A stretch of DNA of 64,000 nt from Paracoccus cavernae (GTDB taxonomy: Bacteria; Pseudomonadota; Alphaproteobacteria; Rhodobacterales; Rhodobacteraceae), in contig JAUFRC010000001.1 of assembly GCA_030410095.1 (NCBI GenBank), positions 1,500,501 to 1,564,500 of the forward strand, written 5' to 3'. Below, in pieces: positions 23,343-33,388 of the stretch. Each line of letters starts with the position of its first letter. Positions within the stretch are counted from its first letter, which is position 1. Made by a program: the position numbers and the translations under genes. Below the pieces are notes generated by a model. That model was not told where the DNA came from. It was given only the letters and a program-made list of their open reading frames with translations, and made no database searches.

Positions 23343-24798
23343 TCAGGCCGCACGGGCTTTTGCTGTGTCACGCCCCGCCTCGCGGCGCGGGCCGAGCTTG
23401 CAAGCGGGAAAACCTTGGCCGCATTGAGCAGCCACTGCGCGTCGAAGACATCCTTCACGCGCATCTGGACCTCGAGATCCACCGGCTCGAACTGCGCCAC
23501 CATCAGCTCGCGCTTTTCGACGCCGACGCCATGTTCGCCGGTCAGGCAGCCGCCGACCTCGACGCAAAGGCGCAAGATATCGGCACCGAACGCCTCGCAC
23601 AGTTCCAGATCGCCGGGTTTATTGGCGTTATACAGGATAAGCGGATGCATATTGCCGTCGCCCGCATGAAAGACATTGGCGACGCCAAGCCCGTATTGCT
23701 GCGACAGCGCCGCAATCCCCGCCAGCACCTGCGGCAGGGTCGAGACGGGGATGGTCCCGTCAAGGCACATGTAATCGTTGATCTGGCCCATCGCGCCGAA
23801 AGCCGATTTGCGCCCCAGCCAGATGCGGCGGGATCGTCTTCGGATTTGCTCTCGCGGAATTCGACCGGATCGAAGCTTTCGGCAATGGCGCGGATCAGGC
23901 CAAGCTGCTCGGCAATCTCGGGGGCGTCCCTTCGACCTCGATGATCAAAAGCGCCTCGCAATCGGGATAGCCCGCTTTGGCGAATTCCTCGGTCGCGCGG
24001 ATGCAGGGACGGTCCATGAATTCGATCGCGACGGGGATGACGCCGGCGCGGATGATTGCGGCGACGCAGGCGCCCGCGACTTCGCTGGAATCGAAGCCGA
24101 CCAGAACGGGCGCGCGCCGGCGGGTTTGGGAAGGATGCGCAAGGTCGCCTCGGTCACGATACCAAGCTGGCCTTCCGAGCCGCAGACCACGCCCAGAAGA
24201 TCAAGCCCCTGCGCCTCGCCCATCGGCCCGCCGAGGTCGACAATCGTGCCGTCCATCATCACCATGCGCACGCCAAGCAGGTTGTTCGTCGTCACGCCGT
24301 ATTTCAGGCAATGCGCCCCGCCCGAGTTCATCCCGATATTGCCGCCGATCGCGCAGGCAAGCTGGCTCGACGGATCGGGCGCATAGAAGAACCCGTCGCC
24401 GTCCACCGCCCCCGAGATCGAGAGGTTCGTCCGCCCCGCCTGCACCCGCACCTGACGGTCGGGGTAGTTCGTTTCAAGCACCGCATTCATGCGCGACAGC
24501 CCGACAACCACCGCATCGGCGGTCGGCATCGAGCCGCCCGCAAGGCTTGTGCCCGCACCGCGCGGCACGACCGGCACGCCCTCCTCGTGGCAGATGCGCA
24601 GAACGGCCGCGACCTCTTCGGTCGTCGCAGGCAGAACCACGGCGAGCGGCGGGCAGCGATAGGCCGAAAGCGCGTCGCATTCATAGGCGCGGGTCTCGGC
24701 GGGATCGTCGATCACGGCATCGGGCACGGCCGCGCGCAAACGGGCGGCAGGCTCGCGGCGCGGGCAATCACCGTCTGATCGGGAAAGGGCATTTCCAT
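23343..24798 (-). CDS. glcD: Glycolate oxidase catalytic FAD subunit GlcD
   Basis: This FAD-linked oxidase, of about 485 residues, oxidises glycolate or D-2-hydroxy acids. It carries the FAD-binding motifs PRGAGTSLAGGSMPT and GMNSGGAHCLKYGVTTNN, and the C-terminal NVFHAGDGNMHPLI and GEHGVG motifs. About five frame breaks (near 24750, 24112, 23925, 23822 and 23385) interrupt it. The start MEMPFPDQTVIARAA at 24798 follows AGGAGA. The exact stop is uncertain: with one base repaired at about 23385 the protein ends at the TGA at 23343-23345, just before the glcE ribosome site. Confidence 0.88.
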
Positions 24799-25324
24799 GG
24801 CGGCTCTCCTTATGGGGCGCGGTCGTATTCGAAGCGGTCGCGAAGGGGCGATAAAGGGGCGCTTTCCTCATCATGGCGCGGATCGGGACGCGCCAACAAG
24901 GCTGCGGACACGGAGCAACTCCGTCCACCGCGGCCCGCGGCCGTCCCGTTGCAGCGGCCATCGGCAGCAGCCCTTTTCATCTTCCCCCGCAACAACGCTA
25001 AAATCCGGCTGATATTTCCTCGCCAAGATTTTGATTGTATTGTCCAATATGACAGACCGCACCGCTCTGCCCGTTCCGGATGCGAATCGGCAAAGCCGCA
25101 TCATCTGGAATTGGACGGAACGTCCTCCTGCGATATCTCTCGCGAGTGGATAGCGCTCACAACCGGGACAGGCAACCGCCCCGGCATCGGGAAAACGGAT
25201 GAGCCGCGCGAAAAAGCGGGGCCGGACAACAGGTGCGGCCGGATGGAAGGCCTAAGCGTTCCACAAGCCGGAACGCGGCAGGGAACAGGATCGGGCGACC
25301 GACCGGACGAAGGACAAGATCACG
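24799..25324. other. Divergent intergenic region glcD / DUF599
   Basis: This is a 526-base spacer with no credible gene. The central part (about 25000-25055) is markedly AT-richer than the flanks and is the best place for the glc promoter. It contains the short palindrome listed at 25038. No regulator gene for glycolate use (glcC type) is adjacent. Confidence 0.4.
25038..25049. promoter_or_regulatory. Candidate operator TATTG-TC-CAATA
   Basis: A 5-bp inverted repeat with a 2-base centre lies in the AT-rich core of the region upstream of glcDEF. Its size and shape suit a GntR/FadR-type dimer, the family that includes GlcC, but the match is short and could be chance. Confidence 0.3.
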
Positions 25325-26055
25325 ATGTACGCCCTCTCGGCACTGACCAAGACATTCGACCTGTGGAACCTCGCGGCCTTTCTGTGGCTGATCGGCTGCT
25401 GGTTCTGGGTAAGCTGGCGCACCGAACATCCGCCAAAGGGCAAACCCTCGGTCTCGGTGCTGATGAAGACGCTTCGCCGCGAATGGATGCGCCAGTTCGT
25501 CGAGCGCGATCCGAGGATCTTCGACGGCAACATCCTCTCGAACCTGCGCGAGAGCACCGCCTTTTCGCCTCGGCGACGATGATCGCCATCGGTGGCGGGC
25601 TCGCGCTTCTTGGCAATGTCGACCGTGTCATCGGTCTCGCGCAGCAATTCGAGATCGAGAACGCGCTGACCATCCAATGGGAGGTCAAGATCATCGTCGT
25701 GCTGCTGATCGTGGTCGATGCTTTCCTGAAATTCGTCTGGTCGAACCGGCTGTTCGGCTATTGCGCGATCATCATGGGCTCGGTTCCCAATGATTCCAAA
25801 GACCCGCGGGCCATGCCGCGCGCCATGCAGGCAGCCGAAATCAACATCCGCGCCGCCCGCAGCTTCAACGCGGGGCTGCGCGGGGTCTATTTCGCGCTTG
25901 GCGGCCTCGCCTGGCTGGCGGGGCCGCTTGCACTTTTCGTCGCGACGACAACCGTGACCTGCATCAGCTGGCGGCGCGAATTCGCCTCAGGATCGCGGCG
26001 CATCCTGCTTGACGAGGCTGCCCTCGAGGCGGGCATGCCGCCAAGTCAGCCATAG
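25325..26055 (+). CDS. DUF599 membrane protein
   Basis: This is a membrane protein of about 243 residues of the DUF599 family, of unknown function. Helices are visible in LWNLAAFLWLIGCWFWVSW, MIAIGGGLALLG, IIVVLLIVVDAFLKFVW and GLAWLAGPLALFVATTTV. The soluble part WMRQFVERDPRIFDGNILSNL is typical of the family. The frame breaks in the TTTT run at 25562-25565; adding one T gives TAFFASATMIAIGG. The last 69 bases overlap the 3' end of the convergent MFS gene. Confidence 0.87.
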
Positions 26056-27183
26056 CGCGACGAGCCCCGCCGCCGAAAGCGCGACCCCGACCAGCCCGGA
26101 AGAGCGCCAGCCCCACCCCGCCGCCAGCGCAAGGCCGGCGAGCCAGGGGCCGAGCGCATTGGCCGCGTTGAAGGCCGCGTGGTTCATCGCGGCCGCCATG
26201 CTTTGCGCCCGCCCCGCGACATCCATCAGCCGCGTCTGGAGCGGCACCACCATCCCCGAGCCGAGGCCAAGCAGGAAGGAAGACGCCACCATCAGCTGCC
26301 AGCTTCCGACCGCATAAGAAGCAAAGGCCTGCGTCGCCGCCATAAAGACCATGAGCACGAAGGCCGCGCGGAAAATCCCCAGCCGGATCGTCAGACGCGC
26401 CGCGCCGATACTGCCCAGCGTGCCGCCGATCCCGAAGGCCGAAAGCGCCAGCGGCACGGCCCAGGACGGCGCTTGGGTCGTGGCCAGCATCGCGGCCGAG
26501 AGATAGGCGTAGACCGCGAAAAGCCCGCCAAAGCCGATGGCCCCGACCAGAAGCGTCAGGATGACCGAGGGGTTGCGCAGCGCCTTGAGCTCCTCGAAGG
26601 GGCGCGCATTGGGATCGACGCCGACGCGCGGCGCGAGCTTCAGGATCAGCACCGAAGCGACCAGTGCGATCAGCCCGGGCAGCGCAAAGCCCCAGCGCCA
26701 GCCGATCCCCTGCCCCAGGGCCCCCGCCAACGGCACGCCCGCGATATTGGCGACCGTCAGGCCCAAAAGCACATAGGTCACCCCCTTGGCACGCTGCTCG
26801 CGCGGCAGGCTGTCGGCGGCGAAAAGCATCGCGACGCCAAGAAAGCCGCCATGCGGCAGCCCCGCCAGAAAGCGCGTGGCGACCAGCGTGTGAAAACCCG
26901 GAAGCGCCGCCGCGAGCAGGTTGAAGACCCCGTAAATCGCGATCAAAGCCGCGAGGTAGCGTCGCCGCGGCAGCCTTGCGCCCAGAATGGAGGTCAGCGG
27001 CGCCCCCACGACCACGCCGAGAGCATAGGCCGAGATGACATGTCCGCCCTGCGGATCGGTGATCCCCAGATCGGCCGCGAACCACGGAAGCAGCCCCATG
27101 GCCGCAAACTCCGAGGTCCCGATGGCGAATGCGCCAAGCGCAAGGGAAAGAATGGCCCATTTCAAATTGGGTTGCCGCGTCAT
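25987..27183 (-). CDS. MFS transporter (AraJ/DHA1-like exporter)
   Basis: This is an intact 398-residue major facilitator with 12 predicted helices in two halves. The N-terminal LALGAFAIGTSEFAAMGLLP and the motif-A-like GARLPRRRYLAAL are typical of the sugar-efflux/AraJ and drug-exporter DHA1 group. The substrate is not inferable. The start is at 27183 (MTRQPNLKWAIL). Its upstream region holds the 7-bp tandem array 144 bases away. The stop lies inside the end of the DUF599 gene. Confidence 0.92.
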   Translation of the reverse strand: MTRQPNLKWAILSLALGAFAIGTSEFAAMGLLPWFAADLGITDPQGGHVISAYALGVVVGAPLTSILGARLPRRRYLAALIAIYGVFNLLAAALPGFHTLVATRFLAGLPHGGFLGVAMLFAADSLPREQRAKGVTYVLLGLTVANIAGVPLAGALGQGIGWRWGFALPGLIALVASVLILKLAPRVGVDPNARPFEELKALRNPSVILTLLVGAIGFGGLFAVYAYLSAAMLATTQAPSWAVPLALSAFGIGGTLGSIGAARLTIRLGIFRAAFVLMVFMAATQAFASYAVGSWQLMVASSFLLGLGSGMVVPLQTRLMDVAGRAQSMAAAMNHAAFNAANALGPWLAGLALAAGWGWRSSGLVGVALSAAGLVALWLTWRHARLEGSLVKQDAPRS

Positions 27184-27326
27184 GGCTGAACCTCGAAGGC
27201 GTCGGAAGGAAAGGAAAGAAGGATGCATGATTGCGTTAACATCGCCCGCCCCAATGTCAGCACCATCAGGCCGAATAGCACCCATTCAGCCGGTGCAAGG
27301 CAGCCATCCCCGAACGCGGAGCACGA

Positions 27327-27563
27327 AGGCTTCAGGCTTCAGGCTTCAGGCTTCAGGCTTCAGGCTTCAGGCTTCAGGCTTCAGGCTTCAGGCTTCAGGC
27401 TTCAGGCTTCAGGCTTCAGGCTTCAGGCTTCAGGCTTCAGGCTTCAGGCTTCAGGCTTCAGGCTTCAGGCTTCAGGCTTCAGGCTTCAGGCTTCAGGCTT
27501 CAGGCTTCAGGCTTCAGGCTTCAGGCTTCAGGCTTCAGGCTTCAGGCTTCAGGCTTCAGGCTT
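27327..27563 (+). repeat. Perfect heptanucleotide tandem array (CAGGCTT)n, ~34 units
   Basis: The array consists of 33 complete, identical CAGGCTT units from 27333 to 27563, preceded by one unit lacking its first base (27327-27332). I checked the phase at every line and found no interruption. On the plus strand all three frames stay open and read the same heptapeptide GFRLQAS. On the minus strand each third unit brings a TGA. It lies between the MFS start and the liuC stop. Confidence 0.98.
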
Positions 27564-27867
27564 GGAAAATCCGCTTCCCGCGCAATCGGCAATCCGAAAT
27601 CGCACGCGACGCCTCCCCATTCCGTTCGCGGCCGTCATCCCGTTCCCCGCCACATCGGCCGTGAAGCAATGACCAACCCGCGCCAAGCTTGGCGGGGTCA
27701 ATATGATCATGCAGACCGATCAGCCGCCCGCGATCGCGCCCATCGCACGCCCTGTCACAAAACGATCAGGGCAGCGAAACCACCCCGCCAGCGCAACCGA
27801 CAGATCTGCGCCAAGGCACCGGCCGATCCGCCGCCCACCAAGGCAATCCCTGCGACACCACCCGCGC
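27564..27867. other. Spacer between heptamer array and liuC
   Basis: There is no recognisable gene here. A minus-strand frame at about 27755-27860 reads hydrophobic and Gly-rich after the liuC stop, but it has no start of its own in this stretch and no known motif, so I do not call it. Confidence 0.35.
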
Positions 27868-28665
27868 TCAGCCCTGTTGCCAGCGCGGCTTTTCCTTGGC
27901 GAAGAAGGCCTCGATGCCGTGGCGCGCCTCGTCGTCTTCCCAAACTGCCACAAGCGCCTCGATCGAATGTTCGATCTCCGCCGCGCCGATCGGCGGGCCG
28001 AGGCGGCGGGCGAGGCGTTTGGCCGCGCCCACGGCTTTGGGCGCGGTCGAAAGATAGGGGACAACCTCGGCCTCGATCGCGGCGTCAAGCGCCCCGGGCT
28101 CGTGACTCGCCGCCAGAAGGTTCAGCGAGACCGCCTCTTCGCTGCCGAAGACCCGCCCCGACATGAAGACGCGCCGCGCCTTGTTCTCGCCCATCCGCGC
28201 GAGAACATAGGGACCAATCGTGGCGGGGATCAGGCCGAGCCGCGTCTCGGTCAGGGCAAAGCGCGCGCCATGCGCGGCAATCGCGACATCGCAGACCGAG
28301 ATCATGCCGACACCGCCGCCGAAAGCATTGCCCTGCACCCGCCCGATCAGGGGTTTGGGCATCTCGTTCAATGCATGAAGCATCATCGCAAGCGCCCTCG
28401 CGCCCGCCCGCCTTGTCGGCGCGTCTGCCTCGATCTGGGCGCGCATCCAGCCCAGATCACCGCCCGCACAGAAGCTTTGCCCCTCGGCGGCAAGGATGAC
28501 GGCGCGAATGCCCGCATCCTGTCCCAGATGCACCGCCGCCTGCGTCAACTCGTCGATCATGGCTGCCGAAAGCGCGTTGTGTTTCTCGGGGCGCGCGAGC
28601 CAGAGCGTGGCGATGCCGCGGTCGTCGCGCGCGATGCGGATCGTCTCGAACAGGGGATCAGACAT
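27868..28665 (-). CDS. liuC: Methylglutaconyl-CoA hydratase (crotonase family)
   Basis: This is an intact 265-residue crotonase-fold enzyme. The oxyanion-hole motifs are FCAGGDLGWMRAQIEAD and QGNAFGGGVGMISVCDVAIA. The GDLGWMR form and the position next to HMG-CoA lyase and methylcrotonyl-CoA carboxylase point to hydration of 3-methylglutaconyl-CoA in leucine breakdown. The start at 28665 overlaps the stop of the lyase gene by eight bases. It is the last gene of the leftward liu cluster. Confidence 0.9.
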   Translation of the reverse strand: MSDPLFETIRIARDDRGIATLWLARPEKHNALSAAMIDELTQAAVHLGQDAGIRAVILAAEGQSFCAGGDLGWMRAQIEADAPTRRAGARALAMMLHALNEMPKPLIGRVQGNAFGGGVGMISVCDVAIAAHGARFALTETRLGLIPATIGPYVLARMGENKARRVFMSGRVFGSEEAVSLNLLAASHEPGALDAAIEAEVVPYLSTAPKAVGAAKRLARRLGPPIGAAEIEHSIEALVAVWEDDEARHGIEAFFAKEKPRWQQG

Positions 28666-29537
28666 CGGGGCCTCCGCTGCGGATGGCGCGGGCATAATCG
28701 GCGGCCTGTGCCACGGCGTCAAGGTCCAGCCCGCTGTCATAGCCGAGATTGGCGAGATGGGCCGCGACTTTCTCGCTCGCGACATTGCCCGCGGCACCGG
28801 GCGCATAGGGGCATCCGCCCAAGCCCCCACCGCCGCATCAAAGACCCGCAGGCCGCGCGACAGCGAGACGTCGATATTGTCGAGCGCCCAGCCGCCGGTA
28901 TCGTGGAAATGCCCCGCGAGCTTTTCGGCGGGCATCTCGCCCAGAACCGCCGAGAGCATGGCATCGACCCGTTCGGGCAGGCCGCGGCCCAATGTCTCGC
29001 CGAGACTGATTTCGTAACAGCCCAGCTCGCGCAGTCTGGCCACGACACGCGCCACCTGTTCGGGGGCGACCTCGCCCTCGTAGGGGCAATCGGTCACGAC
29101 GCTGACATAGCCGCGCACGGGAATGCCGTCCTCTTTGGCGGCGGCGACGATCGGGGCGAAACGGGCGAGGCTTTCCTCGATCGAGGCATTGAGGTTGGCG
29201 CGCGAGAAACTTTCCGTCGCGCTGCCGAAAATTGCGACTTCGCCCGCGCGTGCGGCGCGGGCGGCAAGATAGCCCTGCATGTTCGGGGTCAGCGCGGCAT
29301 AGCTGACCGCAGGATTGCGCGCGATCCCCGCCATGACCGCCGCGGCATCGCCCATTTGCGGCACCCATTTCGGCGAGACGAAGCTGGTGACCTCGATGCG
29401 GCGATAGCCCGCGCCCGAGAGCAGGTCGACCAGAGCGATTTTCTCGGCGGTCGGGATCTGGCGTTTTTCGTTCTGGAGCCCGTCTCGCGGGCCCATCTCG
29501 AAGATCTCGACCTTTGGGGTGCGGCGGGATCAGGCAT
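28658..29537 (-). CDS. liuE: Hydroxymethylglutaryl-CoA lyase
   Basis: This enzyme cleaves HMG-CoA to acetoacetate and acetyl-CoA, the last step of leucine degradation. The DRE-TIM barrel motifs are EMGPRDGLQNEK, SLGETLGRG and AGHFHDTGGWALDN. Two frame breaks need one base each: about 29512 (PAAPKVEIFEMG) and about 28828, after which GNVASEKVAAHLANLGYDSG-type sequence runs to the TGA at 28658. It overlaps the end of the carboxylase alpha gene by eight bases and the start of liuC by eight, so the genes form one operon. Confidence 0.92.
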
Positions 29538-31471
29538 CGGCTTGCTCCTCTTCGAGACGGATCAGCGCGGCACCGGCCTCGACCTGATCACCGGCCTTGG
29601 CCAGAACCTCGGCGACGATCCCGTCGCGGGCGGCCGTCAAAGTATGCTCCATCTTCATCGCTTCGAGAACGGCCAGCGGATCACCCGCCGCAACCGTCTG
29701 TCCTGCGGTGACGAAGACCGCGCGCACAAGGCCCGGCATCGGCGAAAGCGTCAGTCCGCCGCCGGTCTCGGACCCGCCGCGCGCCAAAGGATCGAGCGGC
29801 ACGAGATGGAGGTGGCGCGCCCGAACACGCTGACCCCCGCCGCATGGGCGACAATGCGCGCCTTGTGCGGACGCCCGTCGATCCACCAGCCGCCGTTGCG
29901 GAAGGCGAGATCATGGTGCTGCTCCGCGATCGTCACCCGCGCAGAGATGGCCGAATCCAGCGCCAAAAGCGCGCTGCCGCCCTGCCAGTCGATGCGCCGC
30001 GCCAAAGGCTGCCACAGCGCAACGCCGAGATCGCCGGACGCGGCCGGATCGGGCCAGGCCAGACCGGCAAGCCCCAGCACGCCGAGCGCGAGATCGCGGG
30101 GATCGGCGGGGGCTTCGGCGGTCAGCGCCTCGAGATCGCGCGCGATCAGGCCGGTATCGACTTCGCCCTGCCGGAAGCCCGCATGGCGGGTCAGCGCGAT
30201 CAGGAAATCGAGATTGGTGACCGAGCCCGCCACCTCGGTATCCTCGAGCGCGGTTTCGAGGCTTTTGAGCGCGCTGCCCCGCGTCGGCCCCCAGGTCACG
30301 ACTTTGGCGATCATCGGATCATACCAAGGGCTGATCACATCGCCGGTGCGCACGCCGGTTTCGATCCGCGCGGTGTCGGGAAAGGCGAGATGCGAGAGCG
30401 TGCCGGTCGCGGGCAGGAAACCTGCGGGGACATCCTCTGCGTAAAGGCGCGCCTCGAAAGCATGGCCGCGGACCCTGATCTGGTCCTGCTTTGCGGGCAG
30501 GCTCTCGCCGCTGGCGACGCGGAGCTGCCATTCGACCAGATCGATGCCGGTGATCATCTCGGTGACGGGATGTTCGACCTGAAGGCGGGTGTTCATCTCC
30601 ATGAACCAGAAGCCGTCGGGGCGCAGGCCGTTGCTGCCGTCGACGATGAATTCGATCGTTCCCGCACCCGCATAGCCGATCGCCTCGGCGGCGCGTACGG
30701 CTGCGGCCCCCATGGCGGCGCGGAATTCTGCGGTCATGCCCGGTGCGGGGGCTTCCTCGATGACCTTCTGGTGGCGGCGCTGGAGCGAGCAGTCGCGTTC
30801 GTAAAGATGGACCGCCGACGTGCCGTCGCCGAAGACCTGCATCTCGATATGGCGCGGTTTCGGGATGTATTTCTCGATCAGCACATCGGGATTGGCGAAA
30901 GCGGTCTCGGCCTCGCTGCGCGCCGAGGCTAGCGCCGCCGCAAAGGCCTGAGGCTCTTCGACGAGGCGCATGCCTTTGCCGCCGCCCCCGCCACGGCCTT
31001 GATCAAGACCGGATAGCCGATCGCTTCGGCCTGTTCGGCAAGGTGGTCGCCGTCCTGATTTTTGCCGTGATAGCCCGGAACGACGGGCACGCCCGCCGCT
31101 TCCATCAGGGCTTTGGCGGCGTCTTTCAGGCCCATTTTGCGGATCGCGCTGCTCGAGGGGCCGATGAAGACCAGCCCCGCCGCCGTGACCGCATCGACGA
31201 AATCGGGATTTTCGCTGAGGAAACCGTAGCCGGGATGAATGGCCTGCGCGCCGGTTTGCAAGGCGGCTTCGATGATGCGCGCGCCTTGGAGGTAGCTGTC
31301 CTTGGGGGCGGGTCCGCCGATCGGGACGGCCTCGTCGGCCATGGCGACATGGCGCGCGTCGCGGTCGGCGTCGGAAAAGACCGCGACGCTGCGCAGGCCC
31401 AGACGGCGGGCGGTATCGATGATGCGGCAGGCGATTTCGCCGCGGTTGGCGATCAGGATCTTGTCAAACAT
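29530..31471 (-). CDS. liuD: Methylcrotonyl-CoA carboxylase biotin-carrying (alpha) subunit
   Basis: This acyl-CoA carboxylase subunit combines biotin carboxylase and biotin carrier domains, about 647 residues. It starts MFDKILIANRGEIACRII, has HPGYGFLSENPDF and the ATP-grasp segment EKYIPKPRHIEMQVFGD, and ends with the biotinylation site LEAMKMEHTL. Breaks occur at about 30978 (in the Gly-rich ATP loop, GGGGGKGMRLV) and at about 29825. The neighbouring beta subunit and HMG-CoA lyase make methylcrotonyl-CoA (leucine pathway) the likeliest substrate rather than propionyl-CoA. Confidence 0.92.
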
Positions 31472-31583
31472 CGCTCACCTTTCCGGGGCCAAGCGGGCGC
31501 CTGCGGGGAACGCAGGACGGGGGTATTGGGGTGATGAAGAAAACGGGAGGCGGGTGCGGGCAATCGGGTCCGTCATCGCGGCC

Positions 31584-33186
31584 TCACATCCGGAAGACGC
31601 CGAAACGCGTCGGCTCGATTGGTGCGTTGAGGCTGGCGCGCAGCGACAGGGCGAGGATCCGGCGGGTTTTTCTCGGGTCAATGATGCCGTCGTCCCAGAG
31701 CCGTGCCGAGGCATAGAGCGGGTGGGACTGGCGCTCGAACATCTCGATGGTGGGACGTTTGAATTCGGCTTCGTCTTCGACGCTCCAGCTGCCGCCCGCG
31801 CGTTCAATCCCGTCGCGTTTGACGGTGGCGAGCACGCCTGCCGCCTGTTCGCCCCCATGACCGAGATGCGGCTGTTGGGCCAGCTCCAGAGGAAGCGCGG
31901 CGAATAGGCACGCCCCGACATGCCGTAGTTTCCGGCCCCGAAAGAGCCGCCGACCAGCATGGTGATTTTGGGCACATTGGTCGTCGCCACCGCCGTCACC
32001 ATTTTCGCGCCATGCCGTGCGATGCCTTCGCTTTCATATTTGCGCCCGACCATGAAGCCGGTGACGTTTTGCAAGAAAATCAGCGGAATGTTGCGCTGGC
32101 TGCACAATTCGATGAAATGCGCGCCCTTCTGGGCGGCCTCGGAAAAGATCACGCCGTTATTGGCGATGATGCCGACGGGGCAGCCTTCGATATGGGCAAA
32201 GCCTGTCACGAGGGTTTCGCCGAACCGCGCCTTGAACTCGTCAAAGCGCGAGCCGTCGACCGTGCGGGCGATGACCTCGCGGATGTCGTAGGGCGTTTTG
32301 AGATCGGCGGGCACGACGCCCAAGATCTCTTCGGGGTCATAGGCGGGCTCTTCGGGCGATTGCCAGAGCACGGTTTGCGGGCGTTGGCGGTTGAGGTGGC
32401 TGACGGCCTGACGGGCAAGCGCCAGAGCATGGGCATCATCCTCGGCCAGATAATCGGCCACGCCCGAAAGCCGCGTATGGGTATCGCCGCCGCCGAGATC
32501 CTCGGCTGAAACCACCTCGCCCGTTGCCGCGCGCACAAGAGGGGGCCCGCCAGAAAGATCGTACCCTGATTGCGCACGATGATCGTCACATCCGACATCG
32601 CGGGTACATAAGCGCCGCCCGCCGTGCTGGACCCCATCACCACCGCGATCTGGGGAATGCCTTTGGCGCTCATGCGGGCCTGATTGTAGAAGATGCGGCC
32701 GAAATGGTCGCGGTCGGGGAAGACCTCGTCCTGATTGGGCAGGTTCGCACCGCCCGAATCGACCAGATAGATGCAGGGAAGCGCGCATTCCTCGGCGACT
32801 TCCTGCGCCCGCAGGTGTTTCTTCACGGTCATCGGGTAATAGGTGCCGCCTTTGACCGTCGCGTCATTGGCGACGATCATGACATCCTGCCCCATGACGC
32901 GACCGATCCCCGCGATCACGCCCGCGCCGGGGGCCGCGTCCCCGTACATGCCATGCGCAGCCGTCGCGCCGATTTCCAGAAACGGGCTGCCCGCGTCCAG
33001 CAGGTTCGCAACCCTTTCGCGCGGCGGCATTTTCCCGCGCGAGACGTGACGCTCCATCGCTTTTTCTCCGCCACCCGCAGCAGCGGCCATGGCCGCATTC
33101 CGCACGGTGTCGAGCATGGCGAGATGGGCCTCGCGATTGGCGCGAAAGCTGTCGGAACCGGTCAGGGCGGCAGAGGTCAGCTTCAT
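31584..33186 (-). CDS. liuB: Methylcrotonyl-CoA carboxylase carboxyltransferase (beta) subunit
   Basis: This carboxyltransferase, of about 534 residues, pairs with the alpha subunit. It starts [21 protein letters not shown] at 33186. The crotonase-like halves contain [37 protein letters not shown], and [21 protein letters not shown]. Frame breaks lie in the G run near 32537 and at about 31860. A 112-base spacer follows before the alpha-subunit gene. The ivd gene expected immediately upstream is separated from it by ompW and the LprI-like gene. Confidence 0.92.
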
Positions 33187-33299
33187 GCTGGGGGCCTTTC
33201 GATGGCAGGGATCAAGGATGGATAGCGCGCATTCCGCGCCGGATGTGACCTCGCGCAGCATGGGTCGCGCCCCGGTCGGCCGTGGCCGCGCGGGCCGGC

Positions 33300-33313
33300 T
33301 TGACATGGGTCAA
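33300..33313. promoter_or_regulatory. FNR/CRP-type box TTGAC-N4-GTCAA upstream of ompW
   Basis: This is a perfect 5-bp inverted repeat with a 4-base spacer in the layout of the FNR/FnrL consensus TTGAT-N4-ATCAA, differing by one base per arm. It is 75 bases before the ompW ATG and 113 bases before liuB. It could therefore activate ompW under low oxygen, as E. coli ompW responds to FNR. Confidence 0.6.
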
Positions 33314-33388
33314 GGCGGGCGCGGGCAAAGGCGGGCAAACGGGGGTGTTCGAGGAACAAATCGCGTAACAAGAAGAAGGCACATCGTC

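Noticed and set aside
27327..27563. CRISPR array
   Set aside because: Units are 7 bp with no spacers, and no cas genes are present.
27223..27672. A protein made of GFRLQAS repeats
   Set aside because: The open frame only reflects the 7-bp array, which reads the same in all three plus frames. No ribosome site or conserved flank supports translation.
27703..30444. Long plus-strand open frame of 913 codons
   Set aside because: It is antisense to the liu genes, whose family motifs are clear on the minus strand. High-GC codon bias opens such frames.
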